From positions 53,592 through 117,591 of the forward strand of contig QHBT01000037.1 in the NCBI GenBank assembly GCA_003244185.1: 64,000 nucleotides of DNA. Reading direction: 5' to 3'. The notes below the pieces were generated by a model that was given only the letters and a program-made list of their open reading frames with translations, searched no databases and had not been told where the DNA came from. The position numbers were made by a program, and so were the translations under genes. Positions within the stretch are counted from its first letter, which is position 1, and each line of letters starts with the position of its first letter. This document shows positions 44,941 to 54,838 of this stretch, piece after piece. This stretch comes from Candidatus Dormiibacter spiritus (GTDB lineage Bacteria > Chloroflexota > Dormibacteria > Dormibacterales > Dormibacteraceae).

Positions 44941-46146
44941 ATGACGCCAGAATCGACAGGTCACCTCGTCGAGCGCTATGCCGACCTGTTGCTGCAGGTC
45001 GGCGTGAACCTGCAGCCGGGGCAGGACGTGCTCCTCACGGCCGAGGTAGAGCACGTGGAGCTGGCGCGCGAACTAACGCGGCAGGCCTACCGCCAGGGTG
45101 CACGCTGGGTCGAGGTCGCCTATGGAGACCAGCACCTCCGCCGAGCGCTTATCGACCTGGCCCCCGAGGACGCGCTGGGCCACTCGCCGGCCGGCTGGCT
45201 GGCCACCCTGGAAGACCTTGGTCGCCGCCGGGGCGCGCTGATCCAGCTCGTCGACGACGGCTCGCCTTGCGTCTTGGCGGGAGCTGACCCGGTTCGGGCC
45301 GGCCGGGCCCAGATGATCGAGCGGGGGCGGTTGAGCAAACGGCTGACCCTGGAAGAACGCCTCTGCAACTGGCTGGTGGCCGGCTGCGCAACGCGAAGCT
45401 GGGCGGAGCGAGTGCTGGGCCGTCCTGACGTGGAGGAACTGTGGCGGGTGCTCGCTCGGACAGTTCGATTGGACGCCGAGGATCCCATCGCGGCCTGGCG
45501 TGAGCACTCGGCCCGACTCGCGGAGCGCGCTCGGCAGCTAAGTGAGAGAGCGTTTGAGGGCATTCGCTTCACGGGTCCCGGCACCGATCTCTTCGTCGGC
45601 CTCACACCGGGTTCCCGCTGGCTGGGCGGCGGCGGCCAGACCAGCTGGGGCCTGGACTTCATACCCAACCTGCCCACCGAGGAGGTGTTCACCTGCCCTG
45701 ACAAGCGACTGACGCAGGGCGTGGTGACCGCCACTCAGCCGCTGGTGCTGGATGGCTCGCTGATCGAGGCGCTCTGCCTCCGCTTCGAGGGCGGTAAGGC
45801 CGTGGAGGTCACGGCTGATCGTGGCGCGGAGCTGGTCCAGCAGCGGATGAGCCTCGATGCCGACGCCTCCCGGCTGGGCGAGGTGGCGCTCGTGGACAGC
45901 GAGTCGCGAGTTGGGCAGGTCGGTCGACTCTTCTGGAGCACGCTCTATGACGAGAACGCTGCCTGTCACATCGCCTTCGGCTCTGGCTTCCCGGACCTGG
46001 TGCCGGAAGCCGAGTGGGAGGCGGCGCTCTCCCGCTCCAGCATCCACACCGACTTCATGATCGGCGGCCCCGAGGTCCAAGTCTTCGGGCTGGAGCGCGG
46101 CGGCAAAGAGGTGCCGCTCATCCGGGACAACCGCTTCCAGCTGTGA
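44941..46146 (+). CDS. M29-family aminopeptidase within the trp cluster
   Basis: 401 aa from ATG 44941 (GTG 44917 adds eight residues). Thermophilic aminopeptidase (AmpS/AmpM-like) features: ERYADLLLQVGVNLQPGQDV, the metal site PNLPTEEVFTCPD, the DENAACHIAFGSG segment and HTDFMIGGPEVQVFG. Two metal ions in this family release N-terminal residues. It lies between trpC and trpF, with 35 nt before it and a GTGA overlap after it, so it is transcribed with the trp genes; the biochemical link is not obvious. Confidence 0.92.
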   Translation: MTPESTGHLVERYADLLLQVGVNLQPGQDVLLTAEVEHVELARELTRQAYRQGARWVEVAYGDQHLRRALIDLAPEDALGHSPAGWLATLEDLGRRRGALIQLVDDGSPCVLAGADPVRAGRAQMIERGRLSKRLTLEERLCNWLVAGCATRSWAERVLGRPDVEELWRVLARTVRLDAEDPIAAWREHSARLAERARQLSERAFEGIRFTGPGTDLFVGLTPGSRWLGGGGQTSWGLDFIPNLPTEEVFTCPDKRLTQGVVTATQPLVLDGSLIEALCLRFEGGKAVEVTADRGAELVQQRMSLDADASRLGEVALVDSESRVGQVGRLFWSTLYDENAACHIAFGSGFPDLVPEAEWEAALSRSSIHTDFMIGGPEVQVFGLERGGKEVPLIRDNRFQL

Positions 46147-46754
46147 CGCTGGTCAAGATCTGCGGCATCTGCTCCGCCGAGGACGCGCTGGCGGCAACCG
46201 CCCTGGGCGCGGATCTCCTGGGCTTCCACTTCTGTCCCAGCCGGCGGCGGCTGAGTGCTGAAGCGGCAGCCGAAATCGTGAGCGCATTGCCCAGCGACAG
46301 GCCGCAGCTGGTTGGGGTTTTCATCGACCCCAGCGAGGACCTCGTGCGTGAGATCAGCCAGGTGGTGGGATTGGACCTGATCCAGCTGCACGGGTCGGAG
46401 CCGCCCGGCTTCGCAGCTCCCCGGCCGGTGATGAAGGCGCTCAAGGTTAGAGCGGGCGACGTGCCTGACCCCGGCGACTGGCCTGATCCGCTCCTCCTCG
46501 ACTCCTGGACCGCCGACGGTCGCGGCGGCAGCGGCGAAGCCTGGGATTGGGCGGCCGGCCGGGAGCTGATCGGACGGCGACGCGCCTTCGTTGCCGGTGG
46601 CCTCACGCCGCACAACGTTGGCGGAGCTGTGCGCCGGCTGCGGCCCTACGGGGTGGACGTCTCCAGCGGCGTCGAGCGTGAGGTCCGCCACAAGAACCCC
46701 GAGCTGGTGCGAGCTTTCATGCAAGCTGTACGGGATGCCGACGCAGACAGGTAG
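46143..46754 (+). CDS. trpF: Phosphoribosylanthranilate isomerase
   Basis: 203 aa from GTG 46143 overlapping the aminopeptidase stop. The catalytic Cys is in [13 protein letters not shown] and the Asp in [52 protein letters not shown] and VDVSSGVE complete the family pattern. It catalyses the Amadori rearrangement in tryptophan synthesis. It overlaps trpB by 20 nt. Confidence 0.95.
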   Translation: MTLVKICGICSAEDALAATALGADLLGFHFCPSRRRLSAEAAAEIVSALPSDRPQLVGVFIDPSEDLVREISQVVGLDLIQLHGSEPPGFAAPRPVMKALKVRAGDVPDPGDWPDPLLLDSWTADGRGGSGEAWDWAAGRELIGRRRAFVAGGLTPHNVGGAVRRLRPYGVDVSSGVEREVRHKNPELVRAFMQAVRDADADR

Positions 46755-47916
46755 GTTCGGTCCCTACGGCGGTCAGTATGTGCCGGAAACACTCATGGCA
46801 GCGCTGGCCGAGCTGGAGTCGGCCTGGGTGGAGGCGTGGTCCGACGCGGCCTTCCAGCTGGAACTCCGCGCGCAGCAGCACGCGTTCATCGGCCGCCCGA
46901 CGCCTCTCTACTCCGCCGACAGGCTGAGCGAGGAGTTCGGCGGCGCGCGCCTGCACCTGAAGCGCGAGGACCTCTGCCACACCGGCGCGCACAAGCTCAA
47001 CAACGCCTTGGGCCAGGTAATGCTGGCTCGGCGCATGGGCAAGGCGCGGATCATCGCCGAGACAGGCGCCGGCCAGCACGGGGTCGCGGCGGCGACCGCC
47101 TGCGCCCGCTTCGGCTTGGAGTGCGTCGTCTTCATGGGCCGGGAGGACATGCGGCGACAGTCGGTCAACGTGCGGCGGATGCGCCTGCTCGGCGCCGAAG
47201 TGCGCGAGGTGACGCTGGGCACCGGCACGCTGAAGGACGCGACGTCGGAAGCGATCCGGGACTGGGTCGCCAACGTCGCCAGCACGCACTATGTGATCGG
47301 CTCGGCGGTCGGGCCGCATCCTTATCCCGAGCTGGTTCGCGAGCTGCAGCGCGTGATCGGCGACGAGGCCCGCGATCAGTACCTGGCTGCGGAAGGTCGG
47401 CTGCCGGACATAGTCATTGCCTGCGTCGGTGGTGGCTCCAACGCGATAGGCATGTTCACCGCGTTCGTCGGCGATCAGGACGTCCGCCTGGTCGGCGTGG
47501 AAGCGGCGGGTCGGGGGGTGGAGACCGGACTGCACGCCGCCTCGCTCACCGGGGGCCGGCCGGGCGTGCTCCACGGCAGCTATTCCTACGTCCTCCAGAC
47601 GGAGGACGGTCAGGTGAAACCCACCCACTCCATCTCCGCCGGGCTTGACTATCCGGGCGTGGGGCCTGAGCATGCGTTCCTGCGCGACCTGGAGCGCGTC
47701 GAGTACACAGCCGTGACCGACGCCGAGGCGGTGGCGGCCTTCAAGCTCTGCACCCGCCTGGAGGGGATCATTCCCGCTCTGGAGCCGTCCCACGCCCTGG
47801 CCCGAGCCCGCGGTTTCGCCGAAGAACTGGGGCCCTCCGGGCGGATTCTCATCTGCCTCAGCGGTCGCGGCGACAAGGACCTGGACTCGGTGGAGGAGTT
47901 CGATGACCAGCACTGA
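46735..47916 (+). CDS. trpB: Tryptophan synthase beta subunit
   Basis: 393 aa from ATG 46735, where the standard [16 protein letters not shown] begins. PLP Lys in [20 protein letters not shown], then [29 protein letters not shown] and [14 protein letters not shown]. It joins indole and serine. It is the ordinary TrpB1 type, paired with trpA by a 14-nt overlap. Confidence 0.97.
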   Translation: MPTQTGRFGPYGGQYVPETLMAALAELESAWVEAWSDAAFQLELRAQQHAFIGRPTPLYSADRLSEEFGGARLHLKREDLCHTGAHKLNNALGQVMLARRMGKARIIAETGAGQHGVAAATACARFGLECVVFMGREDMRRQSVNVRRMRLLGAEVREVTLGTGTLKDATSEAIRDWVANVASTHYVIGSAVGPHPYPELVRELQRVIGDEARDQYLAAEGRLPDIVIACVGGGSNAIGMFTAFVGDQDVRLVGVEAAGRGVETGLHAASLTGGRPGVLHGSYSYVLQTEDGQVKPTHSISAGLDYPGVGPEHAFLRDLERVEYTAVTDAEAVAAFKLCTRLEGIIPALEPSHALARARGFAEELGPSGRILICLSGRGDKDLDSVEEFDDQH

Positions 47917-48694
47917 GGCAAGGGCACAGGGAAGCCGGCTGGAGCTGACGCTGCACAGGCCAGGAGACGAGCTGGCGCTGATCCCCTACACGATGGCCGG
48001 CTACCCAGACCGGTCCCGCTCCATCGAGCACGGCCGTGCCTATGCCCGCGCCGGCGCCGCCGCCATCGAGGTGGGCGTGCCCTACAGCGACCCGCTCGCC
48101 GACGGTCCTGTCGTCCAGCGGGCAGGCCAGGCGGCCCTGGAGGTGGGCACCACGCTGGCCGATTCCATCAGCATTGCCGCAGCGATCGCCGAGGAGGGCG
48201 CTCCGGTCGTTCTCATGACCTATGTGAACCCCATCCTGAGCCACGGCGCCCAGCGCTTCGCGACCGACGCCGCCCGGGCCGGGATCGCCGGCGTCATCAT
48301 CCCGGACCTGCCGGCGGAAGAGTCCGAGCCACTGGCGGATCCGCTCCGGGCCGCCGGCCTGGACACCATCTTCCTGGTCGCGCCGACCAGTCCGGACGCT
48401 CGCATCAGGAACATCGTGCAGCAGAGCTCGGGTTTCGTCTACTGCGTCACGCTGGCCGGCGTCACGGGCCCGCGCGCGGAGCTGGACCCGGGGTTGGAGG
48501 GCCTGCTGCTCAGACTCCTGGCCGCCACGACTCTGCCTGTCGCTGCCGGGTTCGGCATCGCGACGCCTGTCCACCTGCGCCGCCTGCGCGGCAAGGCCGA
48601 CGCGGCAGTCGTGGCGAGCGCCCTGCTGGCCCGCATCCACGCCGGCGAGGAGCCGCTGACGCTGGCCGAGGAGCTGCTCCAAGCTTGCCGGTGA
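47903..48694 (+). CDS. trpA: Tryptophan synthase alpha subunit
   Basis: 263 aa. Catalytic Glu and Asp are in [62 protein letters not shown] and the phosphate loop [10 protein letters not shown] are conserved. It cleaves indole-3-glycerol phosphate and channels indole to TrpB. The stop overlaps aroH. Confidence 0.96.
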   Translation: MTSTEARAQGSRLELTLHRPGDELALIPYTMAGYPDRSRSIEHGRAYARAGAAAIEVGVPYSDPLADGPVVQRAGQAALEVGTTLADSISIAAAIAEEGAPVVLMTYVNPILSHGAQRFATDAARAGIAGVIIPDLPAEESEPLADPLRAAGLDTIFLVAPTSPDARIRNIVQQSSGFVYCVTLAGVTGPRAELDPGLEGLLLRLLAATTLPVAAGFGIATPVHLRRLRGKADAAVVASALLARIHAGEEPLTLAEELLQACR

Positions 48695-49089
48695 GGGGAA
48701 TCCGGGGCGCCACAACCGCTGAAGCGAACGAGCCGGAGGCGATCGCCAGGGTCAGTCAGGAGCTGCTCGAGCAGCTGACCGCGGTCAACCAGATCGATCC
48801 GGAGGAGATCGCGTTCGCCTACTTCACCACCACTCCCGACCTGGACGCGGAGTTCCCGGCGGTCGGCGCCCGGCGTTTGGGCTGGGTCGACGTCCCCCTG
48901 CTCTGCGGTCGGGAGCTGGCAGTGCCGCCGAGCAACGCGCGATCGGTGCCCCGCTGCATCCGGGTGGTCCTCCTGTACAACACTGACAGGCGCCAGCGCG
49001 AGTTCAGGCACGTGTATCTCCGGGGGGCCCAGGCAATCAAGCGGGAGCTCGACCGATATAGGTCGCAGAGAGAAGGAAACGCCGAGTGA
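48691..49089 (+). CDS. aroH: Chorismate mutase, AroH type
   Basis: 132 aa from GTG 48691 (GTGA overlap with trpA), giving MRGIRGATT, the standard AroH N-terminus; TTG 48685 adds two residues. [50 protein letters not shown] and [11 protein letters not shown] follow, with the active-site Arg residues. It converts chorismate to prephenate, feeding TyrA downstream. Confidence 0.94.
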   Translation: MRGIRGATTAEANEPEAIARVSQELLEQLTAVNQIDPEEIAFAYFTTTPDLDAEFPAVGARRLGWVDVPLLCGRELAVPPSNARSVPRCIRVVLLYNTDRRQREFRHVYLRGAQAIKRELDRYRSQREGNAE

Positions 49090-50102
49090 TCATCGTCATG
49101 TCCCATCAAGCCAGCCAGGCCCACCTCGAGGCAGTCGTCGAACGCGTGGTGGAGCTGGGCCTGCAGCCGGAGGTCACGCGGGGCGAGGACCGATCAGTCG
49201 TCGCTGTGGTCGGGTCTAATGCCTACGCCTACCGGGAATCCTTCTCGCACCTGCCGGGAATCCAGGAGATCCTGCAGATCTCCAAGCCCTTCAAGCTGGC
49301 CAGCCGCGAGTTCCTGCCCCGTGACACGGTGGTGGACGTGGGCGGGGTTCCGGTCGGGGGAGCCGAGGTTGTGATCATGGCCGGCCCCTGCGCTGTCGAG
49401 AACGAGGAGATGCTGGTCGACACTGCTCGCTTCGTGAAGTCGCGGGGCGCCCGCATCCTCCGGGGCGGCGCCTTCAAGCCCCGCAGCTCTCCCTACAGCT
49501 TTCAAGGTCTGGGCGAAGCCGGGCTCAAGATGCTGGCGACAGCGCGCGAGGAGACCGGGCTGGCAGTCGTCAGCGAGGTGGTGGCCCCGGCGGACGTCGG
49601 GCTGCTCTGCCGGTATGTCGACATGCTGCAGGTGGGCACCCGCAACATGCAGAACTACACACTGCTGCAGGAGGTGGGGCGTTCGGGCAAGCCGGTGCTC
49701 TTGAAGCGCGGCATGTCATCGACCATCGAGGAGTGGCTGCTGGCCGCTGAGTACATCCTGAGCCAGGGCAATCGAGGGGTGGTTCTCTGCGAGCGGGGGA
49801 TTCGGACCTTCGAGACCTCAACCCGTTTCACCCTCGACCTCAACGCAGTGCCGATGGTGCGGCAGCTCTCGCACCTGCCGGTGGTGGTCGACCCCTCCCA
49901 GGGGACAGGCCGCTGGGCGCTTGTCCGGCCGATGTCTCTGGCGGCCATCGCGGCTGGCGCCTGCGGGCTGATTGTCGAAGTCCATCCGCAGCCGGATCTG
50001 GCGCTGTCCGATGGGGCCCAATCACTGGACTTCGAGAACTTCACGGCTCTCATGGCCGACCTGCAGCGCCTCCAGGCGGTCACCTCGCCCCAGCCTGCGT
50101 AG
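49086..50102 (+). CDS. aroF: 3-deoxy-7-phosphoheptulonate (DAHP) synthase with N-terminal regulatory domain
   Basis: 338 aa with a GTG start. Residues 1 to about 75 form the ferredoxin-like regulatory domain found in Thermotoga-type enzymes; the barrel follows with [75 protein letters not shown] and [10 protein letters not shown]. It starts the shikimate pathway from PEP and erythrose-4-phosphate. The appended domain implies feedback control by an aromatic amino acid. Confidence 0.94.
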   Translation: MIIVMSHQASQAHLEAVVERVVELGLQPEVTRGEDRSVVAVVGSNAYAYRESFSHLPGIQEILQISKPFKLASREFLPRDTVVDVGGVPVGGAEVVIMAGPCAVENEEMLVDTARFVKSRGARILRGGAFKPRSSPYSFQGLGEAGLKMLATAREETGLAVVSEVVAPADVGLLCRYVDMLQVGTRNMQNYTLLQEVGRSGKPVLLKRGMSSTIEEWLLAAEYILSQGNRGVVLCERGIRTFETSTRFTLDLNAVPMVRQLSHLPVVVDPSQGTGRWALVRPMSLAAIAAGACGLIVEVHPQPDLALSDGAQSLDFENFTALMADLQRLQAVTSPQPA

Positions 50103-50137
50103 GGGAGTATCGGCCGCCCGGCGGCCGCCGAGCAAGC

Positions 50138-51055
50138 GTGGCGAGTCCCGAGCCTGAGCGGCTCGAAGCCGCAGCCAGGCAGGTCCTGTCAGGCCACCAG
50201 CTCCGAGGCGTCCTCTACGTGGTGGCCGGGGCCGGGCTCTGGGGCCTGAACGGGGTGGTCGGGCAGGTGGTGCTGAGCGGCCATGGGATCAGCACCCAGT
50301 GGCTGGTCATGATGCGGCTGGCCGGCGCGGGGCTGCTGCTCCTGCTCTGGTTCAGGCCCCGCTTCCCCCGGCAGTATTGGCGGCGGCTGCTTGTGTACGG
50401 GGTGCTGGGCATAGCAGCCGTCCAGTACACGTACTTTGCCGCGATCCATGAGACGAACGCCGCGACCGCCACCTTCCTGCAGTACACGAGCATTCCGATG
50501 ATCGCCACTTGGCAGCTGCTGCGCGGGCAGAGTCGGCTGACGCTGTGGCTCGGACTTGCCCTGCCGGCAGCGACGGCCGGCACACTGCTCCTGGCGGCCG
50601 GCGGGGGAGGCAGCCTGGCAGTCAGTCCGCTCGGGTTGGTGCTGGGCCTGCTCTCAGCTGTGACAGCCGCGATTTACATCCTCGCCTCGGTTCCCTTGAT
50701 CCGCGTCATCGGCGCCTGGCCGACAACCACGTGGGGCTTCGTGATAGGGGCTGTGCCGCTGCTGGTCTGGTCGCCGCCCTGGGCTGTGCAGCCAACGGGC
50801 AATCTGCCGCTGCTGGCAGCACTCATGGTCTTCGTAGTGCTGGCGGGCACTCTGGTTGCGTTCGGCCTCTTCATCTCCAGCCTGCATCACATATCCCCTA
50901 CCGAGGCCGCCATCGCCGGCACCGCCGAACCTGTGGTGGCCGCAGCTGCCGCCTATCTGATCCTGGGCATCAACCTTCGACCGCTGCAGTACGCGGGCGG
51001 AGCGCTGATCCTCGTCGCCGTGCTGCTGCTGCGGCGGCCCGAGCAGGCAACATGA
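50138..51055 (+). CDS. EamA/DMT-family transporter
   Basis: 305 aa with about ten transmembrane segments in two EamA repeats; the first contains GLWGLNGVVGQ and FLQYTSIPMIA, the second FGLFISSLHHISPTEAAIAGTAEPVVAA. A hydrophilic N-terminal tail of about 20 residues precedes helix 1. DMT carriers often export metabolites; the position between DAHP synthase and prephenate dehydrogenase suggests an aromatic amino acid or intermediate, which is inference. Confidence 0.88.
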   Translation: MASPEPERLEAAARQVLSGHQLRGVLYVVAGAGLWGLNGVVGQVVLSGHGISTQWLVMMRLAGAGLLLLLWFRPRFPRQYWRRLLVYGVLGIAAVQYTYFAAIHETNAATATFLQYTSIPMIATWQLLRGQSRLTLWLGLALPAATAGTLLLAAGGGGSLAVSPLGLVLGLLSAVTAAIYILASVPLIRVIGAWPTTTWGFVIGAVPLLVWSPPWAVQPTGNLPLLAALMVFVVLAGTLVAFGLFISSLHHISPTEAAIAGTAEPVVAAAAAYLILGINLRPLQYAGGALILVAVLLLRRPEQAT

Positions 51056-51062
51056 GGCGGTG

Positions 51063-51872
51063 ATGAGGATCGGAATCATCGGCCTGGGCCTCATGGGCGG
51101 CTCCCTGGCCCTGGCTCTCCGAGAGCGAGTGCCGGGCTTGACAGTGCTGGGCGAAGACACCGACGCAGCCACGCAGCGGGCGGCCCTGGAAGGCGGCCTC
51201 ATCGTCGAGGGCGACCCGCGCCAGGCGGACCTATTGGTGCTGGCCTGTCCCATCTCCTCTATGCGGGGGGTGATGGCCACGCTGGCCGGTTTCGAGGGAG
51301 TTGTCACCGACGTCGCCAGCACCAAGGTGCAGGTCCTGGCCTGGGCTGGGGAGGCCGGCCTGGACCTGGTGGGCGGTCATCCCCTGTGCGGCCGCGAGCA
51401 GTTCGGCCTCAGCGCGGCTCAGGCGGACCTCTTTGGCGGTGCGGCCTGGGTGCTGAGCCGGGACGAACCAGTGGTTGCCGACCTGGTCCGCTCGGTGGGG
51501 GCGCAGCCGATCTTCCTGACGGCGGAGCGCCACGACCGCGTGGTGGCCGGGATCAGCCACGGCGCCTTCCTCTTGGCCACCGCCTATGTGCTGGCTCTGG
51601 CCGAGTCGCCTGACTGGGAGGACATGCGGCGGGTGGCCGGTCCCGGCTTCCGCGACGTGAGCCGCCTCGCCGCCGGTGATCCTCGCCTCTACGCCGACAT
51701 CGCCGCCAGCAACCGGGGGCCGGTCGCCGAGACACTGCGGGCGCTGGAGCAGAACCTGGCAACGCTGCGGCACCGCGTGGAGGCCGGCGACCAAGAGCTG
51801 CTGCACGACTTCGCCACGGCCAAGGGGCTGCGCGACAGCTGGGCTGCCGAGCACCCGGAACGCGGCCGGTGA
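51063..51872 (+). CDS. tyrA: Prephenate/arogenate dehydrogenase
   Basis: 269 aa from ATG 51063, with GAGG at 51054-51057. NAD motif GIIGLGLMGGSLALAL, then VTDVASTK, GGHPLCGREQFGLSAAQADLF and the dimer-domain helix ISHGAFLLATAYVLAL. It commits prephenate or arogenate to tyrosine. There is no ACT domain. It overlaps aroA by 4 nt (GTGA). Confidence 0.93.
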   Translation: MRIGIIGLGLMGGSLALALRERVPGLTVLGEDTDAATQRAALEGGLIVEGDPRQADLLVLACPISSMRGVMATLAGFEGVVTDVASTKVQVLAWAGEAGLDLVGGHPLCGREQFGLSAAQADLFGGAAWVLSRDEPVVADLVRSVGAQPIFLTAERHDRVVAGISHGAFLLATAYVLALAESPDWEDMRRVAGPGFRDVSRLAAGDPRLYADIAASNRGPVAETLRALEQNLATLRHRVEAGDQELLHDFATAKGLRDSWAAEHPERGR

Positions 51873-53134
51873 GCACGGTTCGGGTGTGTTCGCCGGGGCG
51901 CCTGGCGGGCACTCTGCGGCTGCCCGGCGACAAGTCGATCTCTCACCGAGCGCTGATCTTCAACGCCATCGCCCACGGCCGCGCCCAACTCAGGGGCCTG
52001 TCGCAGGGCGCTGACGTCGCGAGCACCGCCGGCTGCCTACGGGCCTTGGGCGTGGAGATGGGTGAGGGCTGGGTGGAGGGTCGCGGCCTCGGCGCTCTGC
52101 GCCCGGCGGCCGGCCCGCTGGACTGCGGCAACTCCGGCACCACCATGCGGCTTCTCGCGGGGCTGCTGGCCGGCCGCCCCTTCCCGAGCACACTGATCGG
52201 CGACGACTCACTCACGCGCCGGCCGATGGACCGCGTGCTGGTACCCCTGCGTCAGATGGGCGCCGCTGCTGAGGTCGCTCCGCTTCGGGTTGGGGGGCGG
52301 CCGGTGCGAGGAATCCGGTATGCGAGCCCGATCGCCAGCGCTCAGGTCAAGTCGGCTCTCCTGCTGGCCGGCCTCTCGGCAGAGGGCCGCACCGAGATAG
52401 TGGAGCCGGCGCCTTCCCGGGACCACAGCGAACGGATGTTGGCAACCCTCGGCGCACATCTGGAAGTGGCGCCGGGCATGGTCGCCATAGAGGGGCCCTT
52501 CGACGGCCTGCAGGCCCGGGATGTGGAGGTGCCGGGCGACTTCTCCGCTGCTGCGTTCTGGCTGGTCGCCGCCAGCTTTCACCCCGACGCCGATCTGCGG
52601 CTGCGCTGTGTCGGCCAGAATCCGACGCGCACAGCCCTTCTTGACGTCCTCCGTCGCGTGGGCGCAGCGTTTTCTCTCAGCGCTGAGCAGGAGGTGAGCG
52701 GTGAGCCTTTCGGTGATATGGAGATCAGCTCGGCTGCGCGGCTGCGCCCGATCCAGCTGCAGCCGAACGAAGCCGCCTGCCTGATCGACGAGCTGCCAGT
52801 GCTGGCGGTGGCGGCCAGCCTGCTCCCCGGCACCTCTCGCCTGGCCGGCGCTGCCGAGCTCCGGGTGAAGGAATCGGACCGCATCGCCGCCATGGCCGAG
52901 GGGCTGGACCGGCTCGGGGCCGATGTCCGGGAGCTGCCAGACGGCTGGGAGATCACCGGGCCGGCGCCTCTGCGGGGCGCCCGCGTGAACAGCCACGGCG
53001 ACCACCGGGTCGCCATGGCCCTGGCGGTCGCCGGGCTGCTGGCCCATGGGGAGACCGAGATCGAAGGCGCCGAATGCGTCGACATCTCCTACCCCAACTT
53101 CTGGCAGGACCTGGAGCGGGTCAGCCTGTCGTGA
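51869..53134 (+). CDS. aroA: 5-enolpyruvylshikimate-3-phosphate synthase
   Basis: 421 aa with a GTG start. EPSPS motifs: LPGDKSISHRALIFNAIA, CGNSGTTMRLLAGLLAG, SAQVKSALLLAGL, PGDFSAAAFWLVAA, DELPVLAVAA, LRVKESDRIAAMA and GDHRVAMALAVAG. Makes EPSP from shikimate-3-phosphate and PEP. In GNSGTTMRLLAG the usual Ala after Gly (GNAGT) is Ser, a change also seen in some natural class II enzymes. Last gene of the aromatic cluster. Confidence 0.96.
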   Translation: MSTVRVCSPGRLAGTLRLPGDKSISHRALIFNAIAHGRAQLRGLSQGADVASTAGCLRALGVEMGEGWVEGRGLGALRPAAGPLDCGNSGTTMRLLAGLLAGRPFPSTLIGDDSLTRRPMDRVLVPLRQMGAAAEVAPLRVGGRPVRGIRYASPIASAQVKSALLLAGLSAEGRTEIVEPAPSRDHSERMLATLGAHLEVAPGMVAIEGPFDGLQARDVEVPGDFSAAAFWLVAASFHPDADLRLRCVGQNPTRTALLDVLRRVGAAFSLSAEQEVSGEPFGDMEISSAARLRPIQLQPNEAACLIDELPVLAVAASLLPGTSRLAGAAELRVKESDRIAAMAEGLDRLGADVRELPDGWEITGPAPLRGARVNSHGDHRVAMALAVAGLLAHGETEIEGAECVDISYPNFWQDLERVSLS

Positions 53135-53150
53135 CCCAGCGTCCCACAGC

Positions 53151-53156
53151 TAGAGT
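53151..53156 (+). promoter_or_regulatory. -10 box of FAD oxidoreductase gene, leaderless
   Basis: TAGAGT ends 6 nt before GTG 53163; the gap after aroA contains no other signal. Confidence 0.55.
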
Positions 53157-53162
53157 CGCAGA

Positions 53163-54182
53163 GTGATCACCATCCTGGGCGGCGGAGTGGCCGGCGCTGC
53201 GCTGGCCCGGGCGCTCGCGCTGGGCGGGCGCCGGGACGTGGTGGTCGTCGATCCCTGTCCCTTCGGCACTGGCTCGACCGGAAAAGCGCTCGGCGGCTTC
53301 CGGGTCCAGCACGGCAGCGCTCTCAACATCAGCCTCTCGCTGGCGTCGCGGCCCTACTTCGCCGCCCGCGCCGATCGGATCGAGTTCGCTTCGGTCGGTT
53401 ACCTGTATCTCGCCGACACGGCCGTGGCCGGGGCTGAGCTGGCAGCGCGCGCCGAGCTGCAGGCCGCGCACGGACTCCCCATCCAGCACCCCGACCCTCG
53501 CACCCTCTTTCCCGAGGTCGTCGCTGACGACCTCTTCGGGACGAACTACTGCGCCTGGGACGGCGTCTATCTGCCGGCCAAGGTGCTGGCCTGCGCCCGT
53601 GAGGAGGCCACCGCGGCAGGGGCCAGCTTCCGCTATGAGACCAATGCCAGCCGGGAGGACCTGGCCGCGGAGCAGGTGGTGATCTGCGCCGGCAGCTGGT
53701 CACGTCAGGTGGCAGCGTCGCTCGGCGTCGACCTGGGCGTGACGCCGCTCGAGCGGGGCGTCTTCCAGGTTGGCCCCTTCGAGTGGTTGAAGCCGCAGAC
53801 TCCGGTGCTTCTGGAGGCCGGCTCGGGCTACCACTGCCGCGAGCGGCAGGGCCGGCTGCTCGTCATCGGTCCGGGCGATCCGAACGCCTGGGAGCATCAT
53901 CGCCAGTGGCTTGAGCGCCGCCTCCCGGCGGCTGCAGCCGAGCAGCCGGAGGACCACTGGACGGGCCTCTACGAGATGACCAAAGATCACCACCCGCTGG
54001 TGGGATCGACTGAACGAGAGGGGATCTGGGCGATGTGCGGCTTCTCAGGTCACGGCGTCATGCATTCGCCGGCGGTGGCCGAATCGCTGGCGGCGATGCT
54101 GCTGGGCGATACTCCGCCGCTCGATCTGACCCCGCTCAGCCCGCTCAGGACTGAGGCCTTGCTCGATCGGACGCAGCTCTGA
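53163..54182 (+). CDS. FAD-dependent oxidoreductase, DAO family
   Basis: 339 aa with a GTG start. The N-terminal dinucleotide motif is ITILGGGVAGAALARALALGG; VVICAGSWSRQVA and the C-terminal GIWAMCGFSGHGVMHSPAVAESLA match D-amino acid oxidase, glycine oxidase or sarcosine oxidase-like enzymes. The substrate is probably an amine or amino acid. It is followed, with a one-base stop/start overlap, by a Nudix-like gene. Confidence 0.85.
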   Translation: MITILGGGVAGAALARALALGGRRDVVVVDPCPFGTGSTGKALGGFRVQHGSALNISLSLASRPYFAARADRIEFASVGYLYLADTAVAGAELAARAELQAAHGLPIQHPDPRTLFPEVVADDLFGTNYCAWDGVYLPAKVLACAREEATAAGASFRYETNASREDLAAEQVVICAGSWSRQVAASLGVDLGVTPLERGVFQVGPFEWLKPQTPVLLEAGSGYHCRERQGRLLVIGPGDPNAWEHHRQWLERRLPAAAAEQPEDHWTGLYEMTKDHHPLVGSTEREGIWAMCGFSGHGVMHSPAVAESLAAMLLGDTPPLDLTPLSPLRTEALLDRTQL

Positions 54183-54838
54183 TGGCGGCGCGGCGCGAGG
54201 AGGTGCTCTGCGTACGGCGGGCTGAGATCTTTCCCGACGGCGCCTGGCACGGCTTCGTGGGCGAGGGATTGGAGAGGTGTCAGCGGGTGATTCGGGAGCA
54301 GTCGTTCTTCCTACCCCGGGCCGAGGTGGAGGACGACAGCACCTACCAGCAGATCATCCCTTACTGCGCGTTCCGCCACGGTGACCACTACTTCCTCACC
54401 CGCCGGCTGAAGGCGTCCTCTGAGAAGCGCCTCCGCCAGCAGTACTCGCTGGGCGTGGGCGGTCACATCAACCGGAGCGATCTGGCAGGGGGAGATCCGA
54501 TCGCTGATGGCATGCGCCGGGAATGGGAGGAGGAGGTTGTGTACCGGGGCAGGTTCAAAGCAGAGCTGCTGGGGCTGCTCAACGACGACTCCTCACCTGT
54601 CTCGAAAGTGCATCTGGGAGTTGTGTTCCTGATCGACGGGGACTCGGCGGAGATCGCCATCCGCGAGACCGACAAGCTCTCAGGTGAGCTGCTCACGCTG
54701 GAGGAGATGCGCATCCACTACCTGGCCATGGAGTCGTGGTCGCAGATGGTGTACGACAGGCTCCTCAGCGAGCGAGTGGAGGAGGGGGATTCCGGACTGC
54801 GAGTGCAGCGGCAGGCTCCTGAGCCGGATGCTGTCTAG
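54182..54838 (+). CDS. Nudix-like predicted phosphoesterase (COG4112 type)
   Basis: 218 aa. A long N-terminal region (REEVLCVRRAEIFPDGAWHG, then YQQIIPYCAFRHGDHYFLTRR) precedes a Nudix box with an insertion: LGVGGHINRSDLAGGDPIAD then GMRREWEEEV, retaining the REXXEE metal site. This layout matches the predicted phosphoesterase group COG4112. Substrate unknown. The last 4 bp overlap the end of trpS on the other strand. Confidence 0.78.
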   Translation: MAARREEVLCVRRAEIFPDGAWHGFVGEGLERCQRVIREQSFFLPRAEVEDDSTYQQIIPYCAFRHGDHYFLTRRLKASSEKRLRQQYSLGVGGHINRSDLAGGDPIADGMRREWEEEVVYRGRFKAELLGLLNDDSSPVSKVHLGVVFLIDGDSAEIAIRETDKLSGELLTLEEMRIHYLAMESWSQMVYDRLLSERVEEGDSGLRVQRQAPEPDAV

